Positions 17,271 to 25,354 of a stretch of 64,000 bases of DNA are shown here, piece by piece (position 1 is the first letter of the stretch; the number at the start of each line of letters is the position of its first letter). Position numbers and translations under genes: made by a program. The stretch is taken from the NCBI RefSeq assembly GCF_000761215.1, contig NZ_CP009438.1, positions 5,684,501 through 5,748,500 on the forward strand, read 5' to 3'. The notes beneath the pieces are model-generated. The model searched no databases and was not told the origin of the DNA. It worked only from the letters and a program-made list of their open reading frames with translations. This DNA is from Streptomyces glaucescens (GTDB lineage: Bacteria; Actinomycetota; Actinomycetes; Streptomycetales; Streptomycetaceae).

Positions 17271-17951
17271 TGTGCCTCCTGGGCGGCGATCCTCGAACAG
17301 TTCAGGAACGCCAGACCTCCGGATCCGGCTGACGTAGCTCGGAGCAGGGGCGTCGCGATGCGCAATCGGTTTTCGCTATTCTCACCGCTCAACGAACCCT
17401 CGCCCGCTCGCTCCGTATACCACTATGTGCCGCTGCAGTAGCGGGGGGCAAGCAGAGGGGGCACCGCAGAAAGCTCAGTATCGGCTTGACTCGCGACGGA
17501 GCCGAATGGCGACTCGGTACCGCGCTGACCAAGACATCAGTTCCTGTCGGCCCGGGCAGGTGCGGCTCTGAGAGCCGGGGCCTGATCCCCCTGGCCAAAG
17601 GCGCACAAACTCTCCGTGCGGGGTGGGAACTCTCCGTGACCGCAGGGCGTTGTCCCGGTATCCGCGGTGCATCGGCCGCCCCGCGGTGGTCCGTCGGGCA
17701 GCGCAGGGGGTGACGTGGGAGTGCTGGCAGTGTTGTGGGTCCTGCTCACCTGCGCGGTGACGGTGATGGTGGCGGTGCGGCCGGCGGTGCCGGGGAGCGG
17801 TGCGCGGACGGCCGGACCGGCGTCCTCCCCGTGGGGTCCCTGGACGCCGCCCCGCCGTCCGCGGTCACGCGCGGGCCGGCCGGCGAGCCGCGGACATACC
17901 CCCGTCATGCCCCTCGGCCCGCCGGTTCGTCCGGCCCGCGCCGTCCTTCGG
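17271..17951. other. Intergenic region, 680 bp, partly lower GC
   Basis: The right part (from about 17660) is normal high GC; the left part is AT-richer. It includes a direct repeat AACTCTCCGTG at 17608-17618 and 17628-17638 and a small inverted repeat CCGCT/AGCGG near 17428-17441. A plus-strand open stretch beginning VLAVLWVLLTCAVTVMVAV near 17720 looks like one membrane helix, but it runs antisense into the transporter gene and has no ribosome site, so I do not call it. Confidence 0.5.
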
Positions 17952-19499
17952 TCAGCCGACCATCGGGCCCGCCGTGCCGGACAGGGCCTCCAGGTCGCTC
18001 TTGCGGACACGGATCACCCACCAGGCGGTGACCAGTGCCAGCACGGCCATCGCCGCGGCCGGGACGAACGCCGTCGAGATGCCCTCCGCGAGCACCTCAT
18101 GGCCCCAGGGCGCCGGCAATTGGTGCGTCGTGGCGAACTCCGCCTGCTTCTCCGGCGAGCTCTCGGCCAGGAAGCTCGGCAGCTGCTTCTCGGCCTCGTC
18201 CTTGCTGGCCGTGCCGAACACGGTGGTGAGGATGGACAGGCCCAGCGAGCCGCCGACCTGCTGGGTGGCGTTGAGCAGGCCGGAGGCCGCGCCCGCCTCG
18301 TTCGGGGCGACCCCGGAGACCGCGGTCACTGTCGCCGTCACGAAGTTCAGGCCCATGCCGAAGCCGAACACCAGCATGGGGCCGAGGACGCCGCCGAGGT
18401 ACGAGCTGTCGGGGGTGATGAACGTCTGCCAGATCAGCCCGGTCACGACGGCCGCCGAGCCGGCGACCATGAACGGCTTGGGCCCGAGCACCGGCAGGAA
18501 CCGCTGCGACAGACCCGCGCCGATCACGATCGCGACCGTGACGGGCAGGAAGGCCACACCCGCCTTGATCGGGCTGTAGCCCAGTACGTTCTGGACGAAC
18601 AGCACGATGTAGAAGAACATCCCGAACATGGCCGCCGCCAGGCTCAGCATGATCACATAGGTGCCCGCGCGGTTTCGGTCGGTGAACATCTTCAGCGGGG
18701 TGATCGGCTCCCTGGCCCGCATCTCCGTGAACACGAAGGCGACCAGCAGGACGAGCGCGGCACCGAAGGAGGTGAGCGTCAGACTGTCCCGCCAGCCTTC
18801 CTCGGCCGCGCGTATGAAGCCGTAGACGAGCGAGGCCATGCCGACCGTCGAGGTCAGCGCCCCCGCGATGTCGAAGCGGCCGGGGTGGCGTTCGGACTCG
18901 TTGATGTAGAGCGGGGTGAGTACGGCGATCAGCACACCGATCGGGACGTTGACGAAGAGCACCCAGCGCCAGTCCAGCCACTCGGTGAGCATGCCGCCGG
19001 CGAGCAGGCCGATCGCGCCACCGCCCGCCGAGACCGCGGCGAAGACGCCGAACGCGCGGTTGCGCTCCGGCCCCTCGGCGAAGGTGGTGGTGATGAGCGC
19101 CAGGGAAGTCGGCGACGCGATGGCGCCGCCCACGCCCTGCAGGGCACGCGCTGCCAGCAGCTGCCAGGGTTCCTGGGCGAACCCGCCGAGCAGGGAGGCG
19201 AAGGTGAACAGCAGGATGCCGGTGAGGAAGACCCGGCGGCGGCCCAGGATGTCACCGGCCCGGGCACCGAGGAGCAGCAGGCCGCCGAAGGTCAGGGTGT
19301 ACGCGCTGACCACCCAGGTGAGATCGGTGGTGCTGAACGCCAGTGCGTCTTGGATGTGCGGAAGTGCGATATTCACAATCGTCGCGTCGAGTACCACCAT
19401 GAGCTGGCAGGCCGCGATGACGGTGAGTGCGATGCCGGGATGCCCCTGCCGGCGCGCCGCACCCGGTTTCTGATGTTGCGTCAACTGAGAGGTCGTCAC
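17952..19499 (-). CDS. MFS drug-efflux transporter, DHA2 (14-helix) family
   Basis: 515 aa. Proton-driven exporter. The first helix reads IAACQLMVVLDATIVNIALP (family motif D1), followed by LTWVVSAYTLTFGGLLLLGARAGDILGRRRVF (motif A region) and ALQGVGGAIASPTSLALI (motif C region). About 14 hydrophobic segments are apparent and the C-terminus is cytoplasmic (RVRKSDLEALSG). GTG 19499 has GGGGGA 6 nt upstream. It diverges from a TetR gene with two matching palindromes in the gap, so expression is probably drug-inducible through that repressor. The substrate is unknown; relatives export dyes and antibiotics. Confidence 0.9.
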   Translation of the reverse strand: MTTSQLTQHQKPGAARRQGHPGIALTVIAACQLMVVLDATIVNIALPHIQDALAFSTTDLTWVVSAYTLTFGGLLLLGARAGDILGRRRVFLTGILLFTFASLLGGFAQEPWQLLAARALQGVGGAIASPTSLALITTTFAEGPERNRAFGVFAAVSAGGGAIGLLAGGMLTEWLDWRWVLFVNVPIGVLIAVLTPLYINESERHPGRFDIAGALTSTVGMASLVYGFIRAAEEGWRDSLTLTSFGAALVLLVAFVFTEMRAREPITPLKMFTDRNRAGTYVIMLSLAAAMFGMFFYIVLFVQNVLGYSPIKAGVAFLPVTVAIVIGAGLSQRFLPVLGPKPFMVAGSAAVVTGLIWQTFITPDSSYLGGVLGPMLVFGFGMGLNFVTATVTAVSGVAPNEAGAASGLLNATQQVGGSLGLSILTTVFGTASKDEAEKQLPSFLAESSPEKQAEFATTHQLPAPWGHEVLAEGISTAFVPAAAMAVLALVTAWWVIRVRKSDLEALSGTAGPMVG

Positions 19500-19522
19500 T
19501 ATGGGTCCCCCACATGAGCGTT

Positions 19523-19542
19523 AGTGAACGCTCGCGTTCACT
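19523..19542. promoter_or_regulatory. TetR operator 1
   Basis: AGTGAACGCTCGCGTTCACT: perfect 9-bp arms around a 2-bp centre, 24 bp upstream of the MFS start codon. The same arms occur in operator 2, with centres 48 bp apart. Placed to block both divergent promoters. Confidence 0.85.
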
Positions 19543-19570
19543 GTCGCGTCAACGGTAGTGAGTCCCCGCT

Positions 19571-19590
19571 AGTGAACGCAAGCGTTCACT
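19571..19590. promoter_or_regulatory. TetR operator 2
   Basis: AGTGAACGCAAGCGTTCACT: the same 9-bp arms as operator 1 with a different 2-bp centre. Lies about 92 bp upstream of the TetR start codon. Confidence 0.85.
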
Positions 19591-19682
19591 GGATCCGTCA
19601 TGCCGTGGTGCGTCCGACTGTCATGAGCAGAAAAGTCCCCTTCATCCCCGATAGCCATTTCCTGTTCGCTGGAGATACCCGA

Positions 19683-20306
19683 ATGGTCACTTCGCGCTGG
19701 ACGGCCGCCCCCGCTCGGGCGGCCTCTCCCCGTCGGCGCGGCGCCGTACTCGAACGTGCGATCCTCGATGCCGCGCTGGAGCAACTCAGTACGGTCGGCT
19801 GGAACGGCCTGACGATGGAGGGCGTCGCCGCGGGCGCCCAGACCGGAAAGGCGGCGGTCTACAGGCGCTGGCCGTCGAAGGAGGACCTCGTCGCGGACGC
19901 GCTGCAGGCCGGGCTGCCGCGGCTCGACGCGGCACCCGACCTGGGGAGCGTGCGCGAGGATCTGCTCGCCCTGTGCCGGCAGGCGCGTGACGCGATGTTC
20001 TCGCGTCCGGGATCCGCCCTGCGTTCCGTCATTCACGAATGCGACACCGTGCAGGCTGAACGCTTCCACACCGTGATCGTCGAGGGGGTGGTGGAACCGA
20101 CCGTCAAGCTGCTGCGTGAGGTGATCACCCGTGGCATCGAGCGAGGCGAGGTGCGGGCGGACGCCGCCGACGGATACGTTCTCGATGCCGTCCCGGCCAT
20201 GATGATGTACCGGTCGAAAATGTGCGGATGCGAATGGAGCGATCGAGACATCGAGGAGATGACCGACCGGCTGATGATGCCGCTGCTCCGCGTGGACGGA
20301 GGCTGA
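19683..20306 (+). CDS. TetR-family repressor of the divergent efflux gene
   Basis: 207 aa. N-terminal TetR helix-turn-helix: AILDAALEQLSTVGWNGLTM, then GVAAGAQTGKAAVYRRWPSKEDLVADAL (read in parts, near residues 22-70). The C-terminal ligand domain is of the TetR_C_11/16-like type (FHTVIVEGVVEPTVKLLREVI). ATG 19683 has GGAG 8 nt upstream; longer in-frame extensions lack a ribosome site and would cover operator 2. Two identical-arm palindromes between this gene and the MFS gene are the obvious targets. Regulation of the pump and of itself is inferred from this layout. Confidence 0.9.
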   Translation: MVTSRWTAAPARAASPRRRGAVLERAILDAALEQLSTVGWNGLTMEGVAAGAQTGKAAVYRRWPSKEDLVADALQAGLPRLDAAPDLGSVREDLLALCRQARDAMFSRPGSALRSVIHECDTVQAERFHTVIVEGVVEPTVKLLREVITRGIERGEVRADAADGYVLDAVPAMMMYRSKMCGCEWSDRDIEEMTDRLMMPLLRVDGG

Positions 20307-20388
20307 GCGCCGGCGGAGACCGTCGGGCGGGGGCGAGGGCAAACCGGGGTGTCGCCACGGGTTCGGACCGGCGTACGCTAAGGGCGCC

Positions 20389-21090
20389 ATGCCGTACGAA
20401 CCACCTACTCACACCGTCGAGCGCTCACTCCGCGCCACGACCGGAGCGAAGATCATTGCCGGTGTCGACGAGGTGGGGCGCGGCGCCTGGGCCGGCCCCG
20501 TCACCGTCTGCGCGGCGATAACCGGACTCCGCCGGCCGCCCGAAGGGCTCACCGACTCCAAGCTGCTCACCGTCAAGCGGCGCACCGAGCTCGCGCGGAC
20601 ACTGCAGCAGTGGGTCACGTCGTACGCCCTGGGGCACGCGTCCCCGGAAGAGATCGACGAGCTGGGAATGACGGCCGCGCTGCGGCTTGCGGCGGTGCGG
20701 GCTCTGGACGGTCTGCCCGTCCGCCCCGACGCGGTGATCCTCGACGGCAAGCACGACTATCTCGGCGCGCCCTGGACGGTCCGTACCGTGATCAAGGGCG
20801 ACCGGTCGTGCGTGGCGGTGGCGGCGGCGTCGGTGATCGCCAAGGTCCAGCGGGACAAAATGATGGCCGAACTGGGTGCCGACCATGCAGACTTCGGTTT
20901 CGCGGACAACGCCGGGTATCCGTCGCCCGTGCACAAGGCCGCACTGGAGGTGCGGGGCCCCACTCCGTATCACCGGTTGTCGTGGGCGTATCTTGATGCG
21001 CTGCCCCAGTGGCGGCACCTCAAGAAGGCCCGCAGCTGGGCGGACGGAAGCGTTCCGGCGATCGAGGGCCAGCTCGGCTTCGATTTCTGA
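20389..21090 (+). CDS. rnhB: Ribonuclease HII
   Basis: 233 aa. Cuts the RNA strand of RNA/DNA hybrids and removes single ribonucleotides from DNA. The catalytic acids are in AGVDEVGRGAWAGPV (Asp and Glu near residues 25-26) and VILDGKHDYL (Asp near 121), with VAAASVIAKVQRDKMM following. TACGCT lies just upstream of the start and a weak AAGGG is present. Complete and of normal length. Its neighbours (RecQ, LexA, DinG, NrdJ) fit a genome-maintenance cluster. Confidence 0.95.
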   Translation: MPYEPPTHTVERSLRATTGAKIIAGVDEVGRGAWAGPVTVCAAITGLRRPPEGLTDSKLLTVKRRTELARTLQQWVTSYALGHASPEEIDELGMTAALRLAAVRALDGLPVRPDAVILDGKHDYLGAPWTVRTVIKGDRSCVAVAAASVIAKVQRDKMMAELGADHADFGFADNAGYPSPVHKAALEVRGPTPYHRLSWAYLDALPQWRHLKKARSWADGSVPAIEGQLGFDF

Positions 21091-21158
21091 CGTTTCCGAT
21101 CGCACGTATGTGCCACCCAGTCGCGCGTGTCGCACCAACGTTTGATAAACATCAGGTC

Positions 21159-21785
21159 ATGCCTCTCATCCCCGAGGAGCCTCAGATTCACGAGAGTGCC
21201 CAGGGTCCCCGCGCCACTCCGGCCAGCGGCCGCACCGCGCCGACCCCCCGCCCCGTACCCGGCCCCCGCCCCGCGGCTCCGCCGCGTCCCGGTCGTCCCG
21301 GCCCCGTCCGGCCCGCGCCTCCGGCGCAGCGGACGGCCCCCGACGCCTCAGCGGCCCACCCCGGCCCGGCCGGCCCCGCCGCCTCCGCTCCGGCGACCCC
21401 GCAGATCCAGCTGATCCCGGCCTCGGCCGAGGGAGCGCTCGACGCCGCCGAGGAGGCCGTGGACCTCCTGCTGGAGTCGGGCCGCGCCCCCGGTGACGTG
21501 CTGGTGATCACCACCGGCGAGCCGCACCCGTGGGCCGCCCACGAGCTGTCCTTCGGCGAGGCCGCCTACTGGGCCCAGCACGACGCGCGCGACGACGTGT
21601 TCTACGCCGACGCCGCCGTCGCCGGGCGTGCGGCTTCCCGGCCCGTGGTCGTCGTCGCCGTCAACGGCGGCTCCGACGCCGTGACCGCCACCGCCCTGCC
21701 CCTGGCCCTCGAGCGCGCCGGTGCCCTGCTGGTCGTCTGCGGTGACCCGCAGCAGATCAACGCGGTGCTGGGCGTCGGGGTCTGA
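21159..21785 (+). CDS. Hypothetical protein, Pro-rich N-terminus with helicase-like C-terminal module
   Basis: 208 aa. Residues 10-80 are Pro/Ala/Arg-rich and disordered. Residues 85-208 form a compact domain: LDAAEEAVDLLLESGRAPGDVLVITTGEPHPWAAHELSFGE (in parts), then RPVVVVAVNGG, and at the end ALLVVCGDPQQINAVLGVGV. That order (a V-L-V-I-T-T-G strand, a V-V-V-V strand, a final GDPQQ-like element) recalls the C-terminal RecA-like fold of superfamily I helicases, without ATPase motifs. I suggest a degenerate helicase domain used for protein or DNA contacts. Its place between rnhB and recQ makes a DNA-related role plausible but unproven. Confidence 0.65.
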   Translation: MPLIPEEPQIHESAQGPRATPASGRTAPTPRPVPGPRPAAPPRPGRPGPVRPAPPAQRTAPDASAAHPGPAGPAASAPATPQIQLIPASAEGALDAAEEAVDLLLESGRAPGDVLVITTGEPHPWAAHELSFGEAAYWAQHDARDDVFYADAAVAGRAASRPVVVVAVNGGSDAVTATALPLALERAGALLVVCGDPQQINAVLGVGV

Positions 21786-22068
21786 GCAGGTCCGAACAGT
21801 CCCCGGTCCCGGGACGGGCGGGGCCGCGCACCCGCGACGGCTTCCGCGTGCCCCGGCCGCCCGGGCTGGGTGGTGGCCTGTCGGTGTGGGCCCCGGTGGG
21901 GTTGCCGAGGCGGTCGCCCGGGCAGACGCCGGTGAGGTGCGGCAGAGCCGCCCGTGCGCGATCAGCCGGGGCGAACCGTGCCGTGGCCGGTACGAGGGGC
22001 GTACCGCACGCGCTCGGTCAGGGGAGCGCGTGCCGTCGGCCGGGGTCGCCGTGGGGTTCGTGGACGGC

Positions 22069-22698
22069 TCAGCGTGCCGCCGCGCGGCGCAGCACCTCCG
22101 AGGCGGCGCCGCCGGTGCGTATCGGTGGTGGCGGTGCCTCGGACAGGGCGAAGGGCTCCGGTGCCGAGTGCGTACTGGGGCGGCGTCCGCCGCGTCCCTC
22201 CCCGAGGACCTGCCAGCCGTCCCGCGTCAGTGTGATGTACGCCCCGCAGCGCAGTCCGTGAAGTGTGCACGCGTCCCGCAGACCCCACATCCAGGCCCCG
22301 TCCTCCTCCGTCCAACGCGCGTCACCGTCCCGGCAGTACATCAGCACGGCCGTCCGCACCGGGGTGCGCCGGCGCAGGTCGTGCGGGATCACCCGGCGCA
22401 GCTGGGCGAGGAGCGCGTTGCGGAACATCCAGCCGTCGGCCGGGGCCGGGCGCCGGGTGAACGACGCGCTCGCCCGCACCCGTTCGTCCGGGTCGAGCAC
22501 GGCCACGACCGCGGTGGCCGGCTGCGGACGGTGCCGTGCGTGCAGTCCGCTGACCACCTCGCGCGGATTGCGCAGCAGGGGGATCCCGGCGGCGGCCCAC
22601 TCCGCGGGTTCGAGCATGCGGGCCAGGGGGTTGGCGGAAGCGGCGGACAGGTCGGCGGACGACGTGGATGCCGTAGACGGAGCGAATCCGAAGGTCAC
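22069..22698 (-). CDS. Conserved hypothetical protein
   Basis: 209 aa, cytoplasmic, no family recognised. The N-terminal Ser/Ala stretch is followed by a compact alpha/beta region: GLHARHRPQPATAVVAVLDPDERVRASASFTRRP (in parts), WMFRNALLAQLRRVIPHDLRRRTPVRTAVLMYCRDGDARWTEEDGAW (in parts) and LHGLRCGAYITLTRDGWQVLG. The VRTAVLMYCRDG segment resembles a beta strand with an acidic turn as in JAB/RadC-like folds, but I would not name it. GTG 22698 sits next to AGGGAGGA. It lies downstream of recQ on the same strand, about 320 bp away. Confidence 0.6.
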   Translation of the reverse strand: MTFGFAPSTASTSSADLSAASANPLARMLEPAEWAAAGIPLLRNPREVVSGLHARHRPQPATAVVAVLDPDERVRASASFTRRPAPADGWMFRNALLAQLRRVIPHDLRRRTPVRTAVLMYCRDGDARWTEEDGAWMWGLRDACTLHGLRCGAYITLTRDGWQVLGEGRGGRRPSTHSAPEPFALSEAPPPPIRTGGAASEVLRRAAAR

Positions 22699-23021
22699 GA
22701 TCCTCCCTTCGGCTACGCGCCCACACTGCGGGCGGGATCGGTTTCGGGGGAGCGCGCACCGCAGCGGAGCCCTGTCTGATCACGGACGAACCGTGCGGGG
22801 AGCGGACTTCAATTCTTCCTGTCGAACCTGGAAGCGGCAACGAGCAATTGGGGCCACCGACCCTTATCGGATGGTGGGTGGCTTATATCCCTACCCAAAG
22901 GTATGCCGGGCGACGCCCGGGGCCGACGGCGCAGGCCAGCCCGGTGCTGCGGTGCCGCACGGCCCGCCGGGCGGCGGGCCGCTGACGGGGCGTCGGCGGA
23001 CGCGGGGCGCCGTGCCGCCGC

Positions 23022-25187
23022 TCAGCCCTGGACGGCGAGGACCAGGGGCAGCACCCCCTCGGCGCCGGCCCGCCGCAGCATGCGGGCCACGACCGCGAGG
23101 GTCCAGCCGGTCTCCGTGAAGTCGTCCACGAGCAGCACCGGTCCGTGGACGTCGGCCAGCGTGGCGGCGAGGGCGGGCGGCACGGTCAGCGCACCGTCGA
23201 GCACCTTGAGCCGCTGGGCGCTGTTGCTCCGGGGGACCGGTCCGCTGCCGGCGGTGTACTCGACCGTGCCCAGGAGCGGCAGCCGTCCCACGCGCGCGAT
23301 GTGCTCGCCGAGGGAGCCGACCAGCCGGGGCCGGGAACGGGAGGCGATGGTGACGACACCGACGGGGCGCGGCTGGGCTTCCGGCGCTCCCGGCGCCCAG
23401 CCGCCCGGCCCCCTGGCCCAGTCGGCCAGGACCCCCACGACCGCTTTCGCCACATCGTCGGGCACCGGGCCGTCCGGGGCCTGGGGCGCGAACATCGGCC
23501 GCAGCCGGTTGCCCCAGCCGATGTCCGACAACCGGCCCAACGCCCGCCCCGTGGCGGCCTGTTCGCCGGCCGGGATGCGGCCCTTGAGGTCGACGCCGAT
23601 CGCCGGCAGGCCGGTCGGCCACATCCGGCGCGGCTCCACCGCGACTCCTGCCCGCCCCAGGTCCGTGCGCGCGGCCTCCACGGCGGTCGTGGAGGTGTCC
23701 GCGGTGAACCGGGGCCCCGCGCAGTTGTCGCAGCGACCGCAGGGCTTGGCGCCCTCGTCGTCCAGCTGCCGTTGCAGGAACTCCATGCGGCAGCCGCTCG
23801 TCGAGGCGTACTCGCGCATCGCCTGCTGTTCGGCCCTCCGCTGCCGGGCCACCCAGTCGTAGCGCTCGGTGTCGTACGTCCACGGCTGCCCCGTCGCGAT
23901 CCAGCCGCCCTTGACCCGCCGGACCGCCCCGTCGACGTCCAGGACCTTGAGCATCGTCTCCAGGCGGGAGCGGCGCAGCTCCACCAGCGGCTCCAGGGCG
24001 GGCAGGGACAGGGGACGGTCCGCGCGGGCCAGGACGTCGAGGGTGCGGCGGACCAGGTCCTCCGGCGGGAAGGCCAGGGAGGCGAAGTACTCCCAGATCG
24101 CCTCGTCCTCCCGCCCCGGCAGGAGCAGCACCTCGGCATGCTCCACACCACGTCCGGCGCGGCCGACCTGCTGGTAGTAGGCGATGGGGGAGGAGGGCGA
24201 GCCGAGGTGGACCACGAATCCCAGGTCGGGCTTGTCGAACCCCATGCCGAGGGCGGACGTGGCCACCAGCGCCTTCACCTTGTTGCCGAGCAGATCCTCC
24301 TCCGCCTGCTGCCGCTCGGCGTTCTCCGTCTTGCCCGTGTACGACGCGACCGTGTGCCCGCGGTGCCGCAGGAAGGCGGTGACCTCCTCGGCGGCCGCCA
24401 CGGTGAGCGTGTAGATGATTCCCGAGCCCGGCAGGTCGTCGAGGTGGTCGGCGAGCCACGCCATCCGGTGCGCGGCGTCCGGCAGCCGCAGCACACCCAG
24501 GCTCAGGCTCTCGCGGTCCAGCGGGCCCCGCAGCACCAGGGCGTCCGTGGAGCCCCCGGTGCCGAGCTGGTCCGCGACGTCAGCGGTCACGCGGGCGTTG
24601 GCGGTGGCGGTCGTCGCGAGCACGGGGACGCCCGCCGGGAGGTCGGCCAGCATGGTCCGCAGGCGCCGGTAGTCGGGGCGGAAGTCATGACCCCAGTCCG
24701 AGATGCAGTGCGCCTCGTCCACGACGAGGAGGCCCGTCGCCGCGGCGAGCGCGGGCAGCACCTGGTCGCGGAAGTCGGGATTGTTGAGCCGCTCCGGACT
24801 GACCAGCAGGACGTCCACCGCACCGGCGGCGATCTCCGCCTGGACGGCGTCCCACTCCTCGGTGTTCGAGGAGTTGATCGTCCGGGCGTGGATGCCGGCC
24901 CGCGCCGCGGAGTCGACCTGGTTGCGCATGAGCGCGAGCAGCGGGGAGACGATCACGGTGGGGCCACTGCCCCGGGCACGCAGCAGCGCCGTCGCCACGA
25001 AGTACACCGCGGACTTGCCCCAGCCCGTGCGCTGGACGACCAGGGCCCGGCGCCGCTCGGCGACCAGCGCCTCGATGGCCCGCCACTGGTCCTCGCGCAG
25101 CCGTGCCGCGCCCGTGGCGTCACCGACGAGGCGGGCGAGGACCGCGTCGGCCTCCGCCCGGAGATCCGCGTTGCTCGTGTGCTCCAT
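23022..25187 (-). CDS. recQ: RecQ-family helicase with C-terminal phosphoribosyltransferase-like domain
   Basis: 721 aa. The helicase core has VVQRTGWGKSAVYF (Walker A, Gly/Thr-rich variant), DEAHCISDWGHDFRPDYRRL (DEAH box plus RecQ aromatic loop) and QQVGRAGRG (motif VI). The zinc module has Cys in SGCRMEF and CGRCDNC. No HRDC domain is apparent. The last 180 residues instead end in GPVLLVDDFTETGWTLAVVARMLRRAGA (in parts), the PRPP-binding loop pattern of phosphoribosyltransferases such as ComF. I chose ATG 25187 because a damage-type promoter element ends 7 nt before it, which implies a leaderless mRNA. Unwinding and repair is the expected role; the tail's role is unknown. Confidence 0.9.
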   Translation of the reverse strand: MEHTSNADLRAEADAVLARLVGDATGAARLREDQWRAIEALVAERRRALVVQRTGWGKSAVYFVATALLRARGSGPTVIVSPLLALMRNQVDSAARAGIHARTINSSNTEEWDAVQAEIAAGAVDVLLVSPERLNNPDFRDQVLPALAAATGLLVVDEAHCISDWGHDFRPDYRRLRTMLADLPAGVPVLATTATANARVTADVADQLGTGGSTDALVLRGPLDRESLSLGVLRLPDAAHRMAWLADHLDDLPGSGIIYTLTVAAAEEVTAFLRHRGHTVASYTGKTENAERQQAEEDLLGNKVKALVATSALGMGFDKPDLGFVVHLGSPSSPIAYYQQVGRAGRGVEHAEVLLLPGREDEAIWEYFASLAFPPEDLVRRTLDVLARADRPLSLPALEPLVELRRSRLETMLKVLDVDGAVRRVKGGWIATGQPWTYDTERYDWVARQRRAEQQAMREYASTSGCRMEFLQRQLDDEGAKPCGRCDNCAGPRFTADTSTTAVEAARTDLGRAGVAVEPRRMWPTGLPAIGVDLKGRIPAGEQAATGRALGRLSDIGWGNRLRPMFAPQAPDGPVPDDVAKAVVGVLADWARGPGGWAPGAPEAQPRPVGVVTIASRSRPRLVGSLGEHIARVGRLPLLGTVEYTAGSGPVPRSNSAQRLKVLDGALTVPPALAATLADVHGPVLLVDDFTETGWTLAVVARMLRRAGAEGVLPLVLAVQG

Positions 25188-25194
25188 GCGTCCC

Positions 25195-25217
25195 ATACAA
25201 CAGGACGGCACTGACAG
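25195..25217 (-). promoter_or_regulatory. RecA-NDp/PafBC-like promoter of recQ
   Basis: On the minus strand CTGTCAGTG (25217-25209), eight bases, then TTGTAT (25200-25195), seven bases before the ATG at 25187. The upstream element matches 8 of 9 consensus bases and spacing is exact. The -10 lacks the consensus A at position 2, so the promoter may be weaker. Confidence 0.6.
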
Positions 25218-25305
25218 TGGGCACGGCGAGACGGACGGGAGAGGGGGGTGCGGCACCCGTCGGCGGCCCGCAGCCGGGATATGGGTGACGTGTCCCTGAT
25301 CCGAG

Positions 25306-25314
25306 TTATCCACA
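25306..25314. other. Single DnaA-box-like sequence
   Basis: TTATCCACA is an exact E. coli-type DnaA box in the recQ/DUF4192 divergent gap. It is isolated, with no cluster, so it is not an origin. It could be chance. Confidence 0.35.
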
Positions 25315-25354
25315 GGCCGAAGCGGAGTTCGGCATTTCGCGAGATCGTCCTCGC

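Noticed and set aside
17667..17950. Single-helix small membrane protein on the plus strand
   Set aside because: One hydrophobic stretch only. It continues antisense into the transporter gene and has no ribosome site.
25306..25314. Replication origin signal
   Set aside because: Only one DnaA-box-like sequence, with no cluster and no dnaA/dnaN nearby.
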